A stretch of DNA of 54,044 bases from Ancylomarina longa (GCF_003996985.1 NZ_RJJX01000010.1:94416-148459), one strand, 5' to 3'; numbered from the stretch's first letter, positions 10,399 to 19,453 are shown. Numbers and translations are program-made. Notes: generated by a model not told the origin, from the sequence alone.

Positions 10399-10433
10399 TT
10401 TCCGGAGGAACTACATAAGATAGCCTCCGGAAA
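10399..10433 (+). terminator. Hairpin between the binding genes and the enzyme genes of the PUL
   Basis: A perfect 10-bp inverted repeat, TTTCCGGAGG (10399-10408) and CCTCCGGAAA (10424-10433), with a 15-nt loop and then TATTTAA. It lies 31 bp after the stop of the LamG lipoprotein gene and 159 bp before the GH43-like gene. The weak T-tail suggests partial termination or RNA stabilisation, making susC-susD-lipoprotein transcripts more abundant than the enzyme transcripts. The following ~160 bp hold no recognisable promoter. Confidence 0.6.
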
Positions 10434-10591
10434 TATTTAAACTTCTCTATTAATAATTTTCTTATTGCTTTTAACCTACAACAATTTCGTTTTTAAATTC
10501 TATAAACAACCTATTAAAAAAACTTTATGAGCTATTATACAATTTAGCTCCATCAACCTATAAGTAACCTTAAACTCATAAAATTAAACGA

Positions 10592-12301
10592 ATGCATCGA
10601 CTACTCACGATACTGTTATCTTTTACAAGTCTGGTCACATTTGCTCAACCGAATGTCGAGACCTATTGTAATCCTATCAATATCGATTATACATACATGA
10701 TTTATAATTCTAAAAATGATATCTCCTATCGATCAGGTGCAGATCCGGCTGTTGTGAAATTTCGTGGGGAATATTACATGTTTGTAACCCGATCTTTAGG
10801 ATACTGGCACTCCACAGATTTACAGAACTGGGACTTTATTCAACCTGAGAAATGGTATTTTGAAGGCTGTAACGCACCTGCCGCACACAATTATAAAGAC
10901 TCTGTTTTATATGTTACTGGCAATCCATCGGGTCATATGAGCATGTTATACACAGACAACCCCAAAAAGGGAGATTGGAAAATTATACCTGCCATTTTAA
11001 ATAACTTACAAGACCCAGATCTTTTTATTGATGATGATGATCAAGCCTATATGTTCTGGGGATCATCAAATGTATATCCTATCAGAGGGAAAAAACTTGA
11101 TAGAAAGAAAAGATTTATTGCAGAGAAAGACATCACCAAATTATTCAATTTAGATGCAGAAAAGCACGGTTGGGAGCGATTTGGCGAAAATAATTCCGAT
11201 ACGATTATTGCTGGGTATATAGAAGGCGCATGGATGACGAAACATGATAACACCTATTACATGCTCTATGCAGCACCAGGAACAGAATGGAATGTTTATG
11301 CAGATGGTGTTTATACGGCTAAAAATCCTCTTGGACCATATACTTATCAAGCTCACAATCCTGTTGTTTATAAACCAGGAGGATTTATGAATGGAGCAGG
11401 ACATGGCAGTATTGTCAAAACTACTAACGGCACCTACTGGCACTTTGGTTCAATGGCTTTAGCCGTAAACGAGAGATGGGAAAGAAGAATATGTATGCAT
11501 CCAATTTTTTTTGACAAGGATGGTATTATTTATTCAGATACCCGTTTTGGTGATTATCCACATTTTGCTCCTTCTTCTAAAAAAAGTCCTGGAGCATTTC
11601 GGGGATGGATGCTTCTCTCCTACCAAAAACCGGTTACAAGTTCCACCAGTGAATCCAGCCAAAATATTGATGATGAAAATGTAAAAACATTTTGGTTATC
11701 TAAGACAAATAAAGGAGGTGAATGGATTACAATTGATATGGGAAAAAATATGGATATCAAAGCAATACAGATTAATTTTCACGATTATCAATCAAATATG
11801 TATGGACGCTACAAAGATCTTCATCATAGATACCTGATTGAAGCTTCCAATAATGGCACAGACTGGAAAACAATTGTGGATAAATCAAAGAGTTTTAAGG
11901 ATACTCCAAATGATTACGCAGAAATCAACCAGAACACAAAAGCCAGATACATACGATATACCAATATCGAAATACCAACACCTCATCTGGCAATCTCTGA
12001 TATCAGAGTATTTGGAAATGGCTTAGGTAAACTTCCGAATTTCGTTCACAACTTTAAGGTAATTCGTCAGAAAGACAGACGCGATGTGAAAATAAGTTGG
12101 AAAAAGGACAAAAACAATCAGGGATGCAATATTATTTGGGGTATCGCACCAGATAAATTATACAATAACTGGATGGTTTATGGTGATAATGAATTGCTAT
12201 TGAAATCTCTCTCAAAAGATCAGACCTATTATTTTACCATCGAAGCATTTAATGAAAACGGTATCTCGAAGAGAACCAATATTATTGAAATAAAATATTG
12301 A
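10592..12301 (+). CDS. GH43-like glycoside hydrolase with C-terminal CBM32 (F5/8C) and Fn3-like domains
   Basis: A 569-residue secreted protein with signal peptide MHRLLTILLSFTSLVTFAQ. Residues ~45-340 have the five-bladed propeller signatures of GH43: GADPAVVKFRGEYYMF with putative catalytic base Asp51, LQDPDLFIDDD with Asp141, and YIEGAWMTK with putative general acid Glu211. GHGSIVKTTNGTYWHFGS and PLGPYTY are also family-like. Residues ~350-475 resemble a discoidin/F5-8C carbohydrate-binding module (EWITIDMGKNMDIKAIQI, KARYIRYTNI, ISDIRVFG), and ~480-569 an Fn3-like domain. GH43 enzymes usually cut alpha-arabinosides or beta-xylosides, so the true substrate in a putative beta-1,2-glucan locus is unclear; it may remove side chains. 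The stop overlaps the TTG start option of the next gene. Confidence 0.82.
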   Translation: MHRLLTILLSFTSLVTFAQPNVETYCNPINIDYTYMIYNSKNDISYRSGADPAVVKFRGEYYMFVTRSLGYWHSTDLQNWDFIQPEKWYFEGCNAPAAHNYKDSVLYVTGNPSGHMSMLYTDNPKKGDWKIIPAILNNLQDPDLFIDDDDQAYMFWGSSNVYPIRGKKLDRKKRFIAEKDITKLFNLDAEKHGWERFGENNSDTIIAGYIEGAWMTKHDNTYYMLYAAPGTEWNVYADGVYTAKNPLGPYTYQAHNPVVYKPGGFMNGAGHGSIVKTTNGTYWHFGSMALAVNERWERRICMHPIFFDKDGIIYSDTRFGDYPHFAPSSKKSPGAFRGWMLLSYQKPVTSSTSESSQNIDDENVKTFWLSKTNKGGEWITIDMGKNMDIKAIQINFHDYQSNMYGRYKDLHHRYLIEASNNGTDWKTIVDKSKSFKDTPNDYAEINQNTKARYIRYTNIEIPTPHLAISDIRVFGNGLGKLPNFVHNFKVIRQKDRRDVKISWKKDKNNQGCNIIWGIAPDKLYNNWMVYGDNELLLKSLSKDQTYYFTIEAFNENGISKRTNIIEIKY

Positions 12302-13749
12302 AGAATGCTATGAATAATATATTTATAATACTATTTGTCACGCTCTTTACGGCCTGTAGCAATCAGCAAATAAACAATGATCCTCCAAAGGAGAACAATA
12401 ATGATAGCCCGGTTATTCATCAAGGATTGTCAGATGAAATGCTTTTGGATACCATTCAATATTACACCTTTCAATATTTTTGGGAAGGTGCAGAATCCAA
12501 TTCCGGGCTGGCCAGAGAGAGAATACATCTTTCCGGAATTTATCCTCAACATGATCAGGATGTGGTTACAACTGGAGGATCGGGATTTGGAATGATGGCC
12601 ATCTTGGTTGGTATTCACCGTGGATTCATATCCAGAGAACAGGGATTACAACGATTTGAAAAGATTGCCAGCTTTTTGGAAAATGCCGATCGATTTCATG
12701 GTGCCTGGCCACATTGGATGAATGGCAAAACAGGAAAGGTAGTTCCATTTGGCACCAAAGATAATGGTGGTGATTTAGTGGAATCCTCATTTCTTGCACA
12801 AGCTTTAGTGTGCGTTCAGGAATATTTCAAAAATGGAAATCAGGAAGAGCAGAACCTCAGCAATAGGATGAAAAACCTATGGCATGGTATCGAATACAAT
12901 TGGTATGAAAAAGATGATAGCCACGTTTTATACTGGCATTGGTCTCCCAATTATGGATGGGAAATGAATTTTCCTTTGGAGGGATATAATGAGGTATTGG
13001 TTACCTATATAATGGGAGCAGCCTCTCCTCAATATACCATACAACCGGAATCCTATCACGAAGGTTGGGCCAGGAACGGAGATATCGTAAAACCAAAATC
13101 CAAATATGGATATACCCTAACGCTACAACACAATGGAAATCCATCAGCAGGTGGTCCGTTATTTTGGGCACATTATTCCTATATCGGATTCAATCCTTCC
13201 ATAACTTCTGACCGTTATGCCAATTATTGGGATATAAATGTTGCTCATGTAATGATGAACAGAGCCTACTGCATACAAAACCCTAAAAAATATAAAGGAT
13301 ATGGTGAAGATCTTTGGGGCTTAACAGCAAGTTACTCCATAAAAGGTTACAGTGCCTGGGAAGCTGGAGGAGGCAGACAAAGAAATGATCTAATAGCCGA
13401 CAATACTTATATGGGTTATGCTGCTCATTCTCCAGACAGGGATTATGGTATCATTTCCCCTACTGCTGCGTTATCTTCTTTTCCTTATGCTCCTGAAGAA
13501 TGTATAAAAGTTGCAAAAAACATCTATTTCCATTATGGAGAAAAAGCATTTGGGAAATATGGTCCTTTCGACGCATTTAGTGTAGAGAATAATTGGTTTC
13601 CAAAAACCTATCTGGCGATTGATCAGGGGCCAATTGTATGCATGATAGAAAACTATAGAAGTGGCATGCTTTGGAATCTGTTCATGAATAATGACGAAAT
13701 AAAGAACGGATTACAATTACTTGATTTTAAAGTAGAAGACAATAAATAA
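12298..13749 (+). CDS. GH144/glycoamylase-family lipoprotein, probable endo-beta-1,2-glucanase
   Basis: About 480 residues of the glycoamylase-like (alpha/alpha)6 family that includes GH144. Either TTG 12298 (overlapping the upstream stop) or ATG 12310 can start it; both leave a lipoprotein signal ending LFTAC. Family features are ETIQYYTFQYF-like helix DTIQYYTFQYFWEGA, the GGSGFGMMAILVGI turn, FHGAWPHWMNG, DNGGDLVESSFLAQAL, YHEGWARNGD, GGPLFWAHYSYIGF and GLTASYSIKGYSAW. GH144 was founded on an endo-beta-1,2-glucanase from Chitinophaga pinensis, and GH144 and GH3 genes are paired in Bacteroides beta-1,2-glucan loci. The enzyme would cut the glucan at the surface or in the periplasm to sophorose-type oligosaccharides for the downstream GH3 enzyme. 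Confidence 0.85.
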   Translation: MKNAMNNIFIILFVTLFTACSNQQINNDPPKENNNDSPVIHQGLSDEMLLDTIQYYTFQYFWEGAESNSGLARERIHLSGIYPQHDQDVVTTGGSGFGMMAILVGIHRGFISREQGLQRFEKIASFLENADRFHGAWPHWMNGKTGKVVPFGTKDNGGDLVESSFLAQALVCVQEYFKNGNQEEQNLSNRMKNLWHGIEYNWYEKDDSHVLYWHWSPNYGWEMNFPLEGYNEVLVTYIMGAASPQYTIQPESYHEGWARNGDIVKPKSKYGYTLTLQHNGNPSAGGPLFWAHYSYIGFNPSITSDRYANYWDINVAHVMMNRAYCIQNPKKYKGYGEDLWGLTASYSIKGYSAWEAGGGRQRNDLIADNTYMGYAAHSPDRDYGIISPTAALSSFPYAPEECIKVAKNIYFHYGEKAFGKYGPFDAFSVENNWFPKTYLAIDQGPIVCMIENYRSGMLWNLFMNNDEIKNGLQLLDFKVEDNK

Positions 13750-13774
13750 AGTACTAATTTTTAACAATAAAGAA

Positions 13775-16021
13775 GTGAAAATTTTAAATGTAATTATTAT
13801 AATGGCAATAGTCCTTTCTTCGTGTAAAACGAATCCAAAGGAAATTACGAATAAGCCTGCATCTGCTTACTTTAAGGATCAAAAAATAGAGAGAAAAGTA
13901 GATTCCGTTCTTAATTTAATGACCTTGGAAGAGAAAATAGGACAAACTGTATTATTTTCCAGTGGTTGGGATGTTACTGGTCCTACCCTCAATGACAACT
14001 ATTTAAAATATGTAAAGGAAGGTCTTTGTGGCAATATTTTTAATGCTCACACCGTAAAATACAATAAGAGATTACAAAAAATAGCCGTGGAAGAAACAAG
14101 ATTGGGAATTCCATTACTTTTCGGTTACGATGTGATTCACGGTCACAAAACAATTTTTCCATTATCCTTAGGCGAAGCATCTTCCTGGGATATGACAGCA
14201 ATAGAAAAATCAGCCCGTATTTCAGCTATTGAGGCTTCAGCTAGTGGTTTAAACTGGACCTTTGCACCCATGTGTGATATCTCCAGAGATCCTAGATGGG
14301 GAAGAATATCAGAAGGTGCTGGTGAAGATGTATATCTAGCAAAAAAAATCGCTGCTGCTCGTGTTCATGGTTTTCAAGGCAAAGATCTTTCTGCTCCCAA
14401 TACAATTATGGCATGCGTGAAGCACTTTGCTGCATATGGAGCACCTCAGGGAGGAAGGGATTACAATACTGTTGATATGTCGGACAGAGTTTTAAGGGAA
14501 ACTTATTTACCACCTTACAAAGCAGCCATTGATGCCGGAGCGGCAACAGTCATGACATCCTTTAACGAATTGGATGGAGTTCCTTCATCCGGAAATCATT
14601 ATCTTTTAACAGATATCCTACGCAACGAGTGGGGTTTTAATGGATTTGTTGTGACAGACTATACCTCTATCAACGAAATGGTAGATCATGGTATTGTAGC
14701 CGATGAGAAAGAAGCTGGAGAATTGGCTATGAATGCTGGAGTTGATATGGATATGCAAGGATCCGTTTATCTGGATCACCTGAAAGAGTTAATTAGAGAA
14801 GGTAAAGTTGATGAAAAAAGAGTGGAAGAAGCTGCACGACGGGTTCTTAAGATGAAATTTTATCTGGGATTATTTGATGATCCCTACAGATATTTGGATG
14901 AAAAAAGAGAAAAAGAAATGATTTATAATCCTGATCATTTAAAAGCCTCTTTAGATGTAGCCAAAAAATCAATGGTATTATTACAAAATGATGGAACCTT
15001 ACCTCTTTCAGGAAATAAAAAAATTGCAATAATTGGTCCTCATGCAAAAGCCACAGTCAACCTGCTTGGTTCCTGGAGAGCCTCTGGTGGATGGGATTTT
15101 GTGACCAGTCCCTTTGATGCAATAAAAAAGTATAATAAAAATTTACTCTACGCTAAAGGTTGCAGCTTTAATGGCAATGATAAAAAAGGATTTGCCGAGG
15201 CGGTAAGTGCAGCAAAAAAATCAGATGTAGTATTGGTATTTCTTGGTGCTCCTGAGAATTGGTCAGGAGAAGCAGCAAGTAGAACCTCCATTGAATTACC
15301 ACAAATTCAAACCGATTTATTGAAAGCCGTCCGCAAAACCGGAAAACCTATTGTTTTGGTACTAATGAATGGTCGTCCATTAGCCTTAGAGCGCGAAGTG
15401 AAGATTTCAAATTCTATTTTGGAAGCATGGTATCCAGGGACGGAAGGAGGATTTGCAATTGCCGATGTTTTATTTGGAAAATATAACCCTTCAGGGAAAT
15501 TACCAGTTACCTTTCCACGAGTTACCGGTCAAATTCCAATTTATTACGACATGAAAAATACGGGAAGACCCTACTCTGCAAATAGTACAGAACAAAGATA
15601 TGTTTCCCGATATTTATTTACACCAAACACACCTTTGTTTGCATTCGGTCATGGTTTAAGTTATTCTCATTTCACTTATTCTAATTTAAAATTAAGTGCG
15701 CAGGAAATTACTAAGGATCAAAAATTAGAAGTTTCCGTTCAAATCAAAAACGATAGTAAAGTAGATGGAGAGGAAACAGTTCAGCTTTATATTCGTGATT
15801 TGGTGGGTAGCGTTACCCGACCAGTGAAACAGTTAAAAGGTTTCCAAAAAGTATTGCTGAAAGCTGGAGAAACCAAAACTATCAATTTTATCCTTAGCAA
15901 TGATGATTTAAAATTTTATCGCAAAGATATGAGTTGGGGAAGTGAACCAGGCAAATTCAATGTATTTGTTGGTGGAGCATCTGACTCAGTATTAGAAGAG
16001 AGTTTTCTTCTTAAAGATTAG
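13775..16021 (+). CDS. GH3 family beta-glucosidase lipoprotein (sophorose-type candidate)
   Basis: A 748-residue GH3 enzyme starting at GTG 13775. The N-terminus MKILNVIIIMAIVLSSC is a lipoprotein signal with Cys at 17. The TIM-barrel domain (about 45-370) carries MTLEEKIGQ, PLLFGYDVIHGH, NWTFAPMCDISRDPRWGR, VKHFAAYG and FVVTDYTSINE; Asp295 in the last is the predicted nucleophile. The alpha/beta sandwich domain (about 390-600) contains IAIIGPHAK, LGAPENWSGEAASR and EAWYPGTEGGFAIADVLFG. A C-terminal Fn3-like domain (about 660-745) has VDGEETVQLYIRD. It hydrolyses beta-glucosides, and alongside GH144 probably releases glucose from beta-1,2-linked oligosaccharides. It is the last gene of the operon and is followed by a terminator. 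Confidence 0.92.
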   Translation: MKILNVIIIMAIVLSSCKTNPKEITNKPASAYFKDQKIERKVDSVLNLMTLEEKIGQTVLFSSGWDVTGPTLNDNYLKYVKEGLCGNIFNAHTVKYNKRLQKIAVEETRLGIPLLFGYDVIHGHKTIFPLSLGEASSWDMTAIEKSARISAIEASASGLNWTFAPMCDISRDPRWGRISEGAGEDVYLAKKIAAARVHGFQGKDLSAPNTIMACVKHFAAYGAPQGGRDYNTVDMSDRVLRETYLPPYKAAIDAGAATVMTSFNELDGVPSSGNHYLLTDILRNEWGFNGFVVTDYTSINEMVDHGIVADEKEAGELAMNAGVDMDMQGSVYLDHLKELIREGKVDEKRVEEAARRVLKMKFYLGLFDDPYRYLDEKREKEMIYNPDHLKASLDVAKKSMVLLQNDGTLPLSGNKKIAIIGPHAKATVNLLGSWRASGGWDFVTSPFDAIKKYNKNLLYAKGCSFNGNDKKGFAEAVSAAKKSDVVLVFLGAPENWSGEAASRTSIELPQIQTDLLKAVRKTGKPIVLVLMNGRPLALEREVKISNSILEAWYPGTEGGFAIADVLFGKYNPSGKLPVTFPRVTGQIPIYYDMKNTGRPYSANSTEQRYVSRYLFTPNTPLFAFGHGLSYSHFTYSNLKLSAQEITKDQKLEVSVQIKNDSKVDGEETVQLYIRDLVGSVTRPVKQLKGFQKVLLKAGETKTINFILSNDDLKFYRKDMSWGSEPGKFNVFVGGASDSVLEESFLLKD

Positions 16022-16040
16022 TTAGTTGATAGTGGTTATT

Positions 16041-16094
16041 CCCCTAAAGTAGAAATGCTTTGGGGGATTTTAATTTTCGAATAATCGAAAATTA
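16041..16094 (+). terminator. Terminator of the PUL operon with an adjoining perfect palindrome
   Basis: CCCCTAAAG (16041-16049) pairs with CTTTGGGGG (16058-16066) over 9 bp with one wobble pair, followed by ATTTTAATTTT, 20 bp after the GH3 stop. Directly downstream lies a second, perfect 10-bp inverted repeat, TAATTTTCGA (16071-16080) and TCGAAAATTA (16085-16094), which can act on either strand. Confidence 0.8.
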
Positions 16095-16113
16095 ACTTCT
16101 CTCTATTGGATTG

Positions 16114-16177
16114 AAAAAAATCAGGCTATCCAATAAAAACATGAATTAATTGTATTTTAAGAACAGCCTGATTTTTT
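16114..16177 (-). terminator. Terminator of the convergent PUL regulator gene
   Basis: AAAAAATCAGGCT (ending at 16127) and AGCCTGATTTTTT (16165-16177) form a 13-bp perfect inverted repeat with a loop of about 37 nt. It lies just downstream of the minus-strand regulator stop at 16212, and on that strand ends in a run of seven T. The long loop can fold an extra TATTGGAT/ATCCAATA helix with upstream sequence. Confidence 0.55.
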
Positions 16178-16211
16178 CCTGATAAATTGGGATGATCCAC
16201 CTAAGGGCTAA

Positions 16212-19067
16212 TTAATATTTCATGATCTCCTTAATAAGATTATCTTCTGGTTTCAATCCCATTTTTTTTCGCAGTCGGTAGCGACTTACCTCTACACTTC
16301 GAACCGTAATTCCCAGTAGCTTCGAAATCTCCTTTGAATTCATATTCATTTTCAGGAGAGAACACAAACGTAAATCTGCAGGGGTCAATTTTGGAAATTC
16401 CTCCCTCATCTTATCGTAAAATCCACTCTGCGACACAGCGAAATGTTGTTCAAAAGCGAGCCTGTCTTTTTTAGGAGTCAATTGTTTATTTATCACATGA
16501 AGTAATTTATCAAAATCGCGATGGGGTAAACGACCCTCCAATTTGTGGTACACTTTTTCCAGTTCGCTTTTAATATTATTAATCGAAATATCTTTCTCAA
16601 CCAAAGCATTGGCAGAAACGGATAATTTGCCTTGCAGGTTTTCCAATTCTTTTTTCAATACATCATTTTTCAACTGCTGAATAGTCGATTCGCTTTGCAG
16701 GAGCTCGTCTTTATGTTTCTTTTCCAATTGATAGGTTTGCTTTGCCAAAATGCGCTTATTAAAAACAATCAACAGACTCATCGAAATAAGCAGGAATAAG
16801 ATAATAATTAGAATACCTGTTTTTGATGCATACCATCGTGGTAATACGGTAAAAGTATAGATGACCACATTAGATATTGCACCATCAGAGAAAATCACCC
16901 TTGCCTGATATTCATATTCTCCGTCAGGAATATCACTAATATTATTTACATTTTTCGTGTCGCTATCCAACCATTGATCTATAAGGCCGGGGATTCGATA
17001 TTGGTAGCTTACCCGATTAGGACTAAAATTTACGCAGCTTAATGTAAATTCAATGGAGTTATCCCGAGGCATTAATTCTATGTCCTCCTCACTTGTCAAA
17101 GGCAATAGTTTCCCCTTATTGTCGACCCCACGTTTTCCACTGGTAATACGGGTTATACTTAATGCCTGATGTACTCCATTTATAGGTAACTTATTGGGTA
17201 AAATGGCAAAACCATTCTCCAGGCAAAGCACACTGGCATCTTTATTAACGGATATATTTTGGTATTTATCAGGAAAAGCAAATTCTTTATTTAAGGTAAA
17301 TGCTTTTACAATTTCAATAGAATCTGCAATATTTCTCATATAGGCTGCTTCATTATCCGCAATTACCCAGAAATGATTTTTATCTACGTTTACGATATTA
17401 ACTGCCTTTTTAAATCTGCCCAGTATATTATTGAGCTTTTCGAAGGGTACCATTCTATCTTTTAAATCATCGTAGGTATAGATATCCCCTCCTGTTGTTA
17501 CCACCACCCTACTATTTAATTTGAATACATTCAAATGATATTCGGTTGGTAATCCGGCATCTAGTCCAATATATTTATTCGATACTACCCGTTTTAAATC
17601 ATCGGACAATTTGAGTCTGTTCAGTCCTTTTACCTCATGACTAATCCAGATGTATCCCTCATTATCGATCTCTATAAACCTGCAACTTCCTTCAAAGCCA
17701 TCCACAAAATGGGAAAATACCCATTGGTTATTTATCCGCTTAAACACCCTTATCTTATAATAGGTAGATTCTATTAGCCATTCCACTCCATCCAACCTAA
17801 GAATTTCAAAATCGGTTCCGCCAGCCGCTTCTGATAATGGAATTTGATGATCTGCAACTATCGTATAAATACCATCGTTACTGGAGCATATTAATTCACC
17901 TTTCAATACTTCCAGTTTCCATATATGCCCCGAAATTCCTTTCATTGGCTTCAGATCCCGAAAATCCAGCTGCATCAGATCCTTATTAAATTTTGAATAT
18001 AGCAAGCCATTATTTGTGCCAACATATACATATCCCTTATGCTTGATAACGGAATAAATTGCCGATGGCGCATGCTCTACATCTATTTTATACTTCACAT
18101 CTGAATTCAACTCCACATGGGAAAGCCCGTTGTCCATTGCTAACCACAGATCGCCCGAATGATCCATTCCTAATCCTAATACAGTATTGTTCTCTAATTT
18201 ACTTTGGCGGTCGATGTGGTTGAGTATTTTTCCCTCGTGACTGATAATATAGAGCCCTGCCGACAAGGTGCCGATTGCATAGGAGTCCTTCCCTATTGCG
18301 ACACCTGTATTCACATCTTTAGAGGAGAGTATTTGATTTGCTTCACAATCCCATTTTCTGGATATTCCTTTTGCAATAAGATGAAGTCCTGTTTTTCCAT
18401 CCCCAACCAATAATCCATTGTTATATGGCAAGTAAAAGCGCAAAGTGGCTTCCTTTGCAAAAGCAGAACTATCAACAACAGTAAATTTTCCCTTCTCATA
18501 GGAACAGATCCCTTTTCCTCTAATCCTGGTGTAAACAACATCCTTTATCTTTCCCAAAAACAAAAGATCGCCAGTGGTCTTGATATAGTGAACTTGATTT
18601 GTTTCTGTATTATAAACAAACAGAGATGGAAATGATTGAAATAGAATCTCTTTTCCACTCTTTTCGATAGACCAAATTCGTTCTCCTGAAAAATGATAAT
18701 CCTTCAGATAAATCCCCAAGGAATAATATCGCAGTACTCCAAAATCATCCCGTTTCCAATATCCAAAATCTTCGTAACAACCAGAATAAAGCCTCTTACT
18801 TTCCTTATCGAAATACAAAGCCCTGATTGCTGTTTTAGAATGATGCTGATATAATTCCCAATCCTCCCCATCAAATTCCAAAACGCCTGCTCCATTTCCA
18901 AAATAGGCACGCCCAATATCATCAAAAGCCACATCCCAATTTTGACTTTGGCCCTTATACTCACTTCTATTGTAATTAATTACAAAAGTATTATAAGAAG
19001 GTGCTGCACTAAAGGAAAGACTGGCATGAAATAAGAAAACAAAAAAATAAAAGTAGAAGCGTTTCAT
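16212..19067 (-). CDS. Membrane one-component PUL regulator: beta-propeller sensor, Y_Y_Y domain, LuxR-type HTH
   Basis: 951 residues beginning MKRFYFYFFVFLFHASLSFS, a signal peptide. A periplasmic region of two-component-regulator-like propeller repeats (WDVAFDDIGRAYFGNGAGVLEF, LGMDHSGDLWLAMDNGLSHV, EIDNEGYIWISHEVKGLNRL) covers about 25-640. A Y_Y_Y-type Ig domain lies at ~660-740 (VSYQYRIPGL, GEYEYQARVIF). One membrane helix at about 750-770 (ILIIILFLLISMSLLIVF) and a coiled coil at ~775-845 lead to a C-terminal LuxR/GerE-like helix-turn-helix (TPADLRLCSLLKMNMNSKEI, KLLGITVRSVEVSRYRLRKK). No histidine-kinase or receiver domain is present, so ligand sensing and DNA binding are in one chain, as in other PUL regulators of this build. 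It is convergent to the PUL and probably controls the promoter at 3972-4003 on sensing an oligosaccharide. Confidence 0.88.
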   Translation of the reverse strand: MKRFYFYFFVFLFHASLSFSAAPSYNTFVINYNRSEYKGQSQNWDVAFDDIGRAYFGNGAGVLEFDGEDWELYQHHSKTAIRALYFDKESKRLYSGCYEDFGYWKRDDFGVLRYYSLGIYLKDYHFSGERIWSIEKSGKEILFQSFPSLFVYNTETNQVHYIKTTGDLLFLGKIKDVVYTRIRGKGICSYEKGKFTVVDSSAFAKEATLRFYLPYNNGLLVGDGKTGLHLIAKGISRKWDCEANQILSSKDVNTGVAIGKDSYAIGTLSAGLYIISHEGKILNHIDRQSKLENNTVLGLGMDHSGDLWLAMDNGLSHVELNSDVKYKIDVEHAPSAIYSVIKHKGYVYVGTNNGLLYSKFNKDLMQLDFRDLKPMKGISGHIWKLEVLKGELICSSNDGIYTIVADHQIPLSEAAGGTDFEILRLDGVEWLIESTYYKIRVFKRINNQWVFSHFVDGFEGSCRFIEIDNEGYIWISHEVKGLNRLKLSDDLKRVVSNKYIGLDAGLPTEYHLNVFKLNSRVVVTTGGDIYTYDDLKDRMVPFEKLNNILGRFKKAVNIVNVDKNHFWVIADNEAAYMRNIADSIEIVKAFTLNKEFAFPDKYQNISVNKDASVLCLENGFAILPNKLPINGVHQALSITRITSGKRGVDNKGKLLPLTSEEDIELMPRDNSIEFTLSCVNFSPNRVSYQYRIPGLIDQWLDSDTKNVNNISDIPDGEYEYQARVIFSDGAISNVVIYTFTVLPRWYASKTGILIIILFLLISMSLLIVFNKRILAKQTYQLEKKHKDELLQSESTIQQLKNDVLKKELENLQGKLSVSANALVEKDISINNIKSELEKVYHKLEGRLPHRDFDKLLHVINKQLTPKKDRLAFEQHFAVSQSGFYDKMREEFPKLTPADLRLCSLLKMNMNSKEISKLLGITVRSVEVSRYRLRKKMGLKPEDNLIKEIMKY

Positions 19068-19093
19068 AAACGTGGCTTTAGGATAGATCTATA

Positions 19094-19101
19094 CAAATAT
19101 A
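19094..19101 (-). promoter_or_regulatory. Candidate -7 element for the PUL regulator
   Basis: CAAATATA on the plus strand reads TATATTTG on the minus strand, a perfect TAnnTTTG, 27 bp before the regulator ATG. The upstream TTTG partner is not clearly present, so the call rests on one element. Confidence 0.4.
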
Positions 19102-19370
19102 GCAAATTCGGGGATTCTACGGCATTACAGCTCCTTTGAGAAGCCTCAAGAAAGCTGGAGCTCACCACAATTAATTACCAAGTTATTTTTTCGATTAAAA
19201 ACCTGTTATTTTTTATCTGTAATTCTTCAAACATAAATTTTTTACAATTGTTTGTTATTAAGAATCAAACAGATAAGTGATTTGATCAAACTTGACACAT
19301 TTGACAGGCAAATTTTTCATCAACTTTATTTAACTTAGAAATCGTTTTCTAAACAGAAGGACTTTTGCTC

Positions 19371-19453
19371 ACCTGTTCAGAAAAAACAGGTAACTCATCG
19401 GCTGGTCATCAACCGGAAACTTTAGCGAGCCACTGGAAGAAGAGGCCGATGAG
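19371..19453 (+). ncRNA. Structured leader RNA candidate upstream of the helical unknown gene
   Basis: Two consecutive hairpins lie 32 bp before the ATG at 19485. The first is a perfect 7-bp stem, ACCTGTT (19371-19377) with AACAGGT (19385-19391). The second has a perfect 9-bp closing stem, CTCATCGGC (19394-19402) with GCCGATGAG (19445-19453), around a 42-nt interior that can form small helices (for example CTGG/CCGG). The element is more GC-rich than the ~300 bp upstream of it, in which I see no gene. It may be a cis-regulatory leader or a small RNA. It matches no riboswitch class I can name with confidence. Confidence 0.45.
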
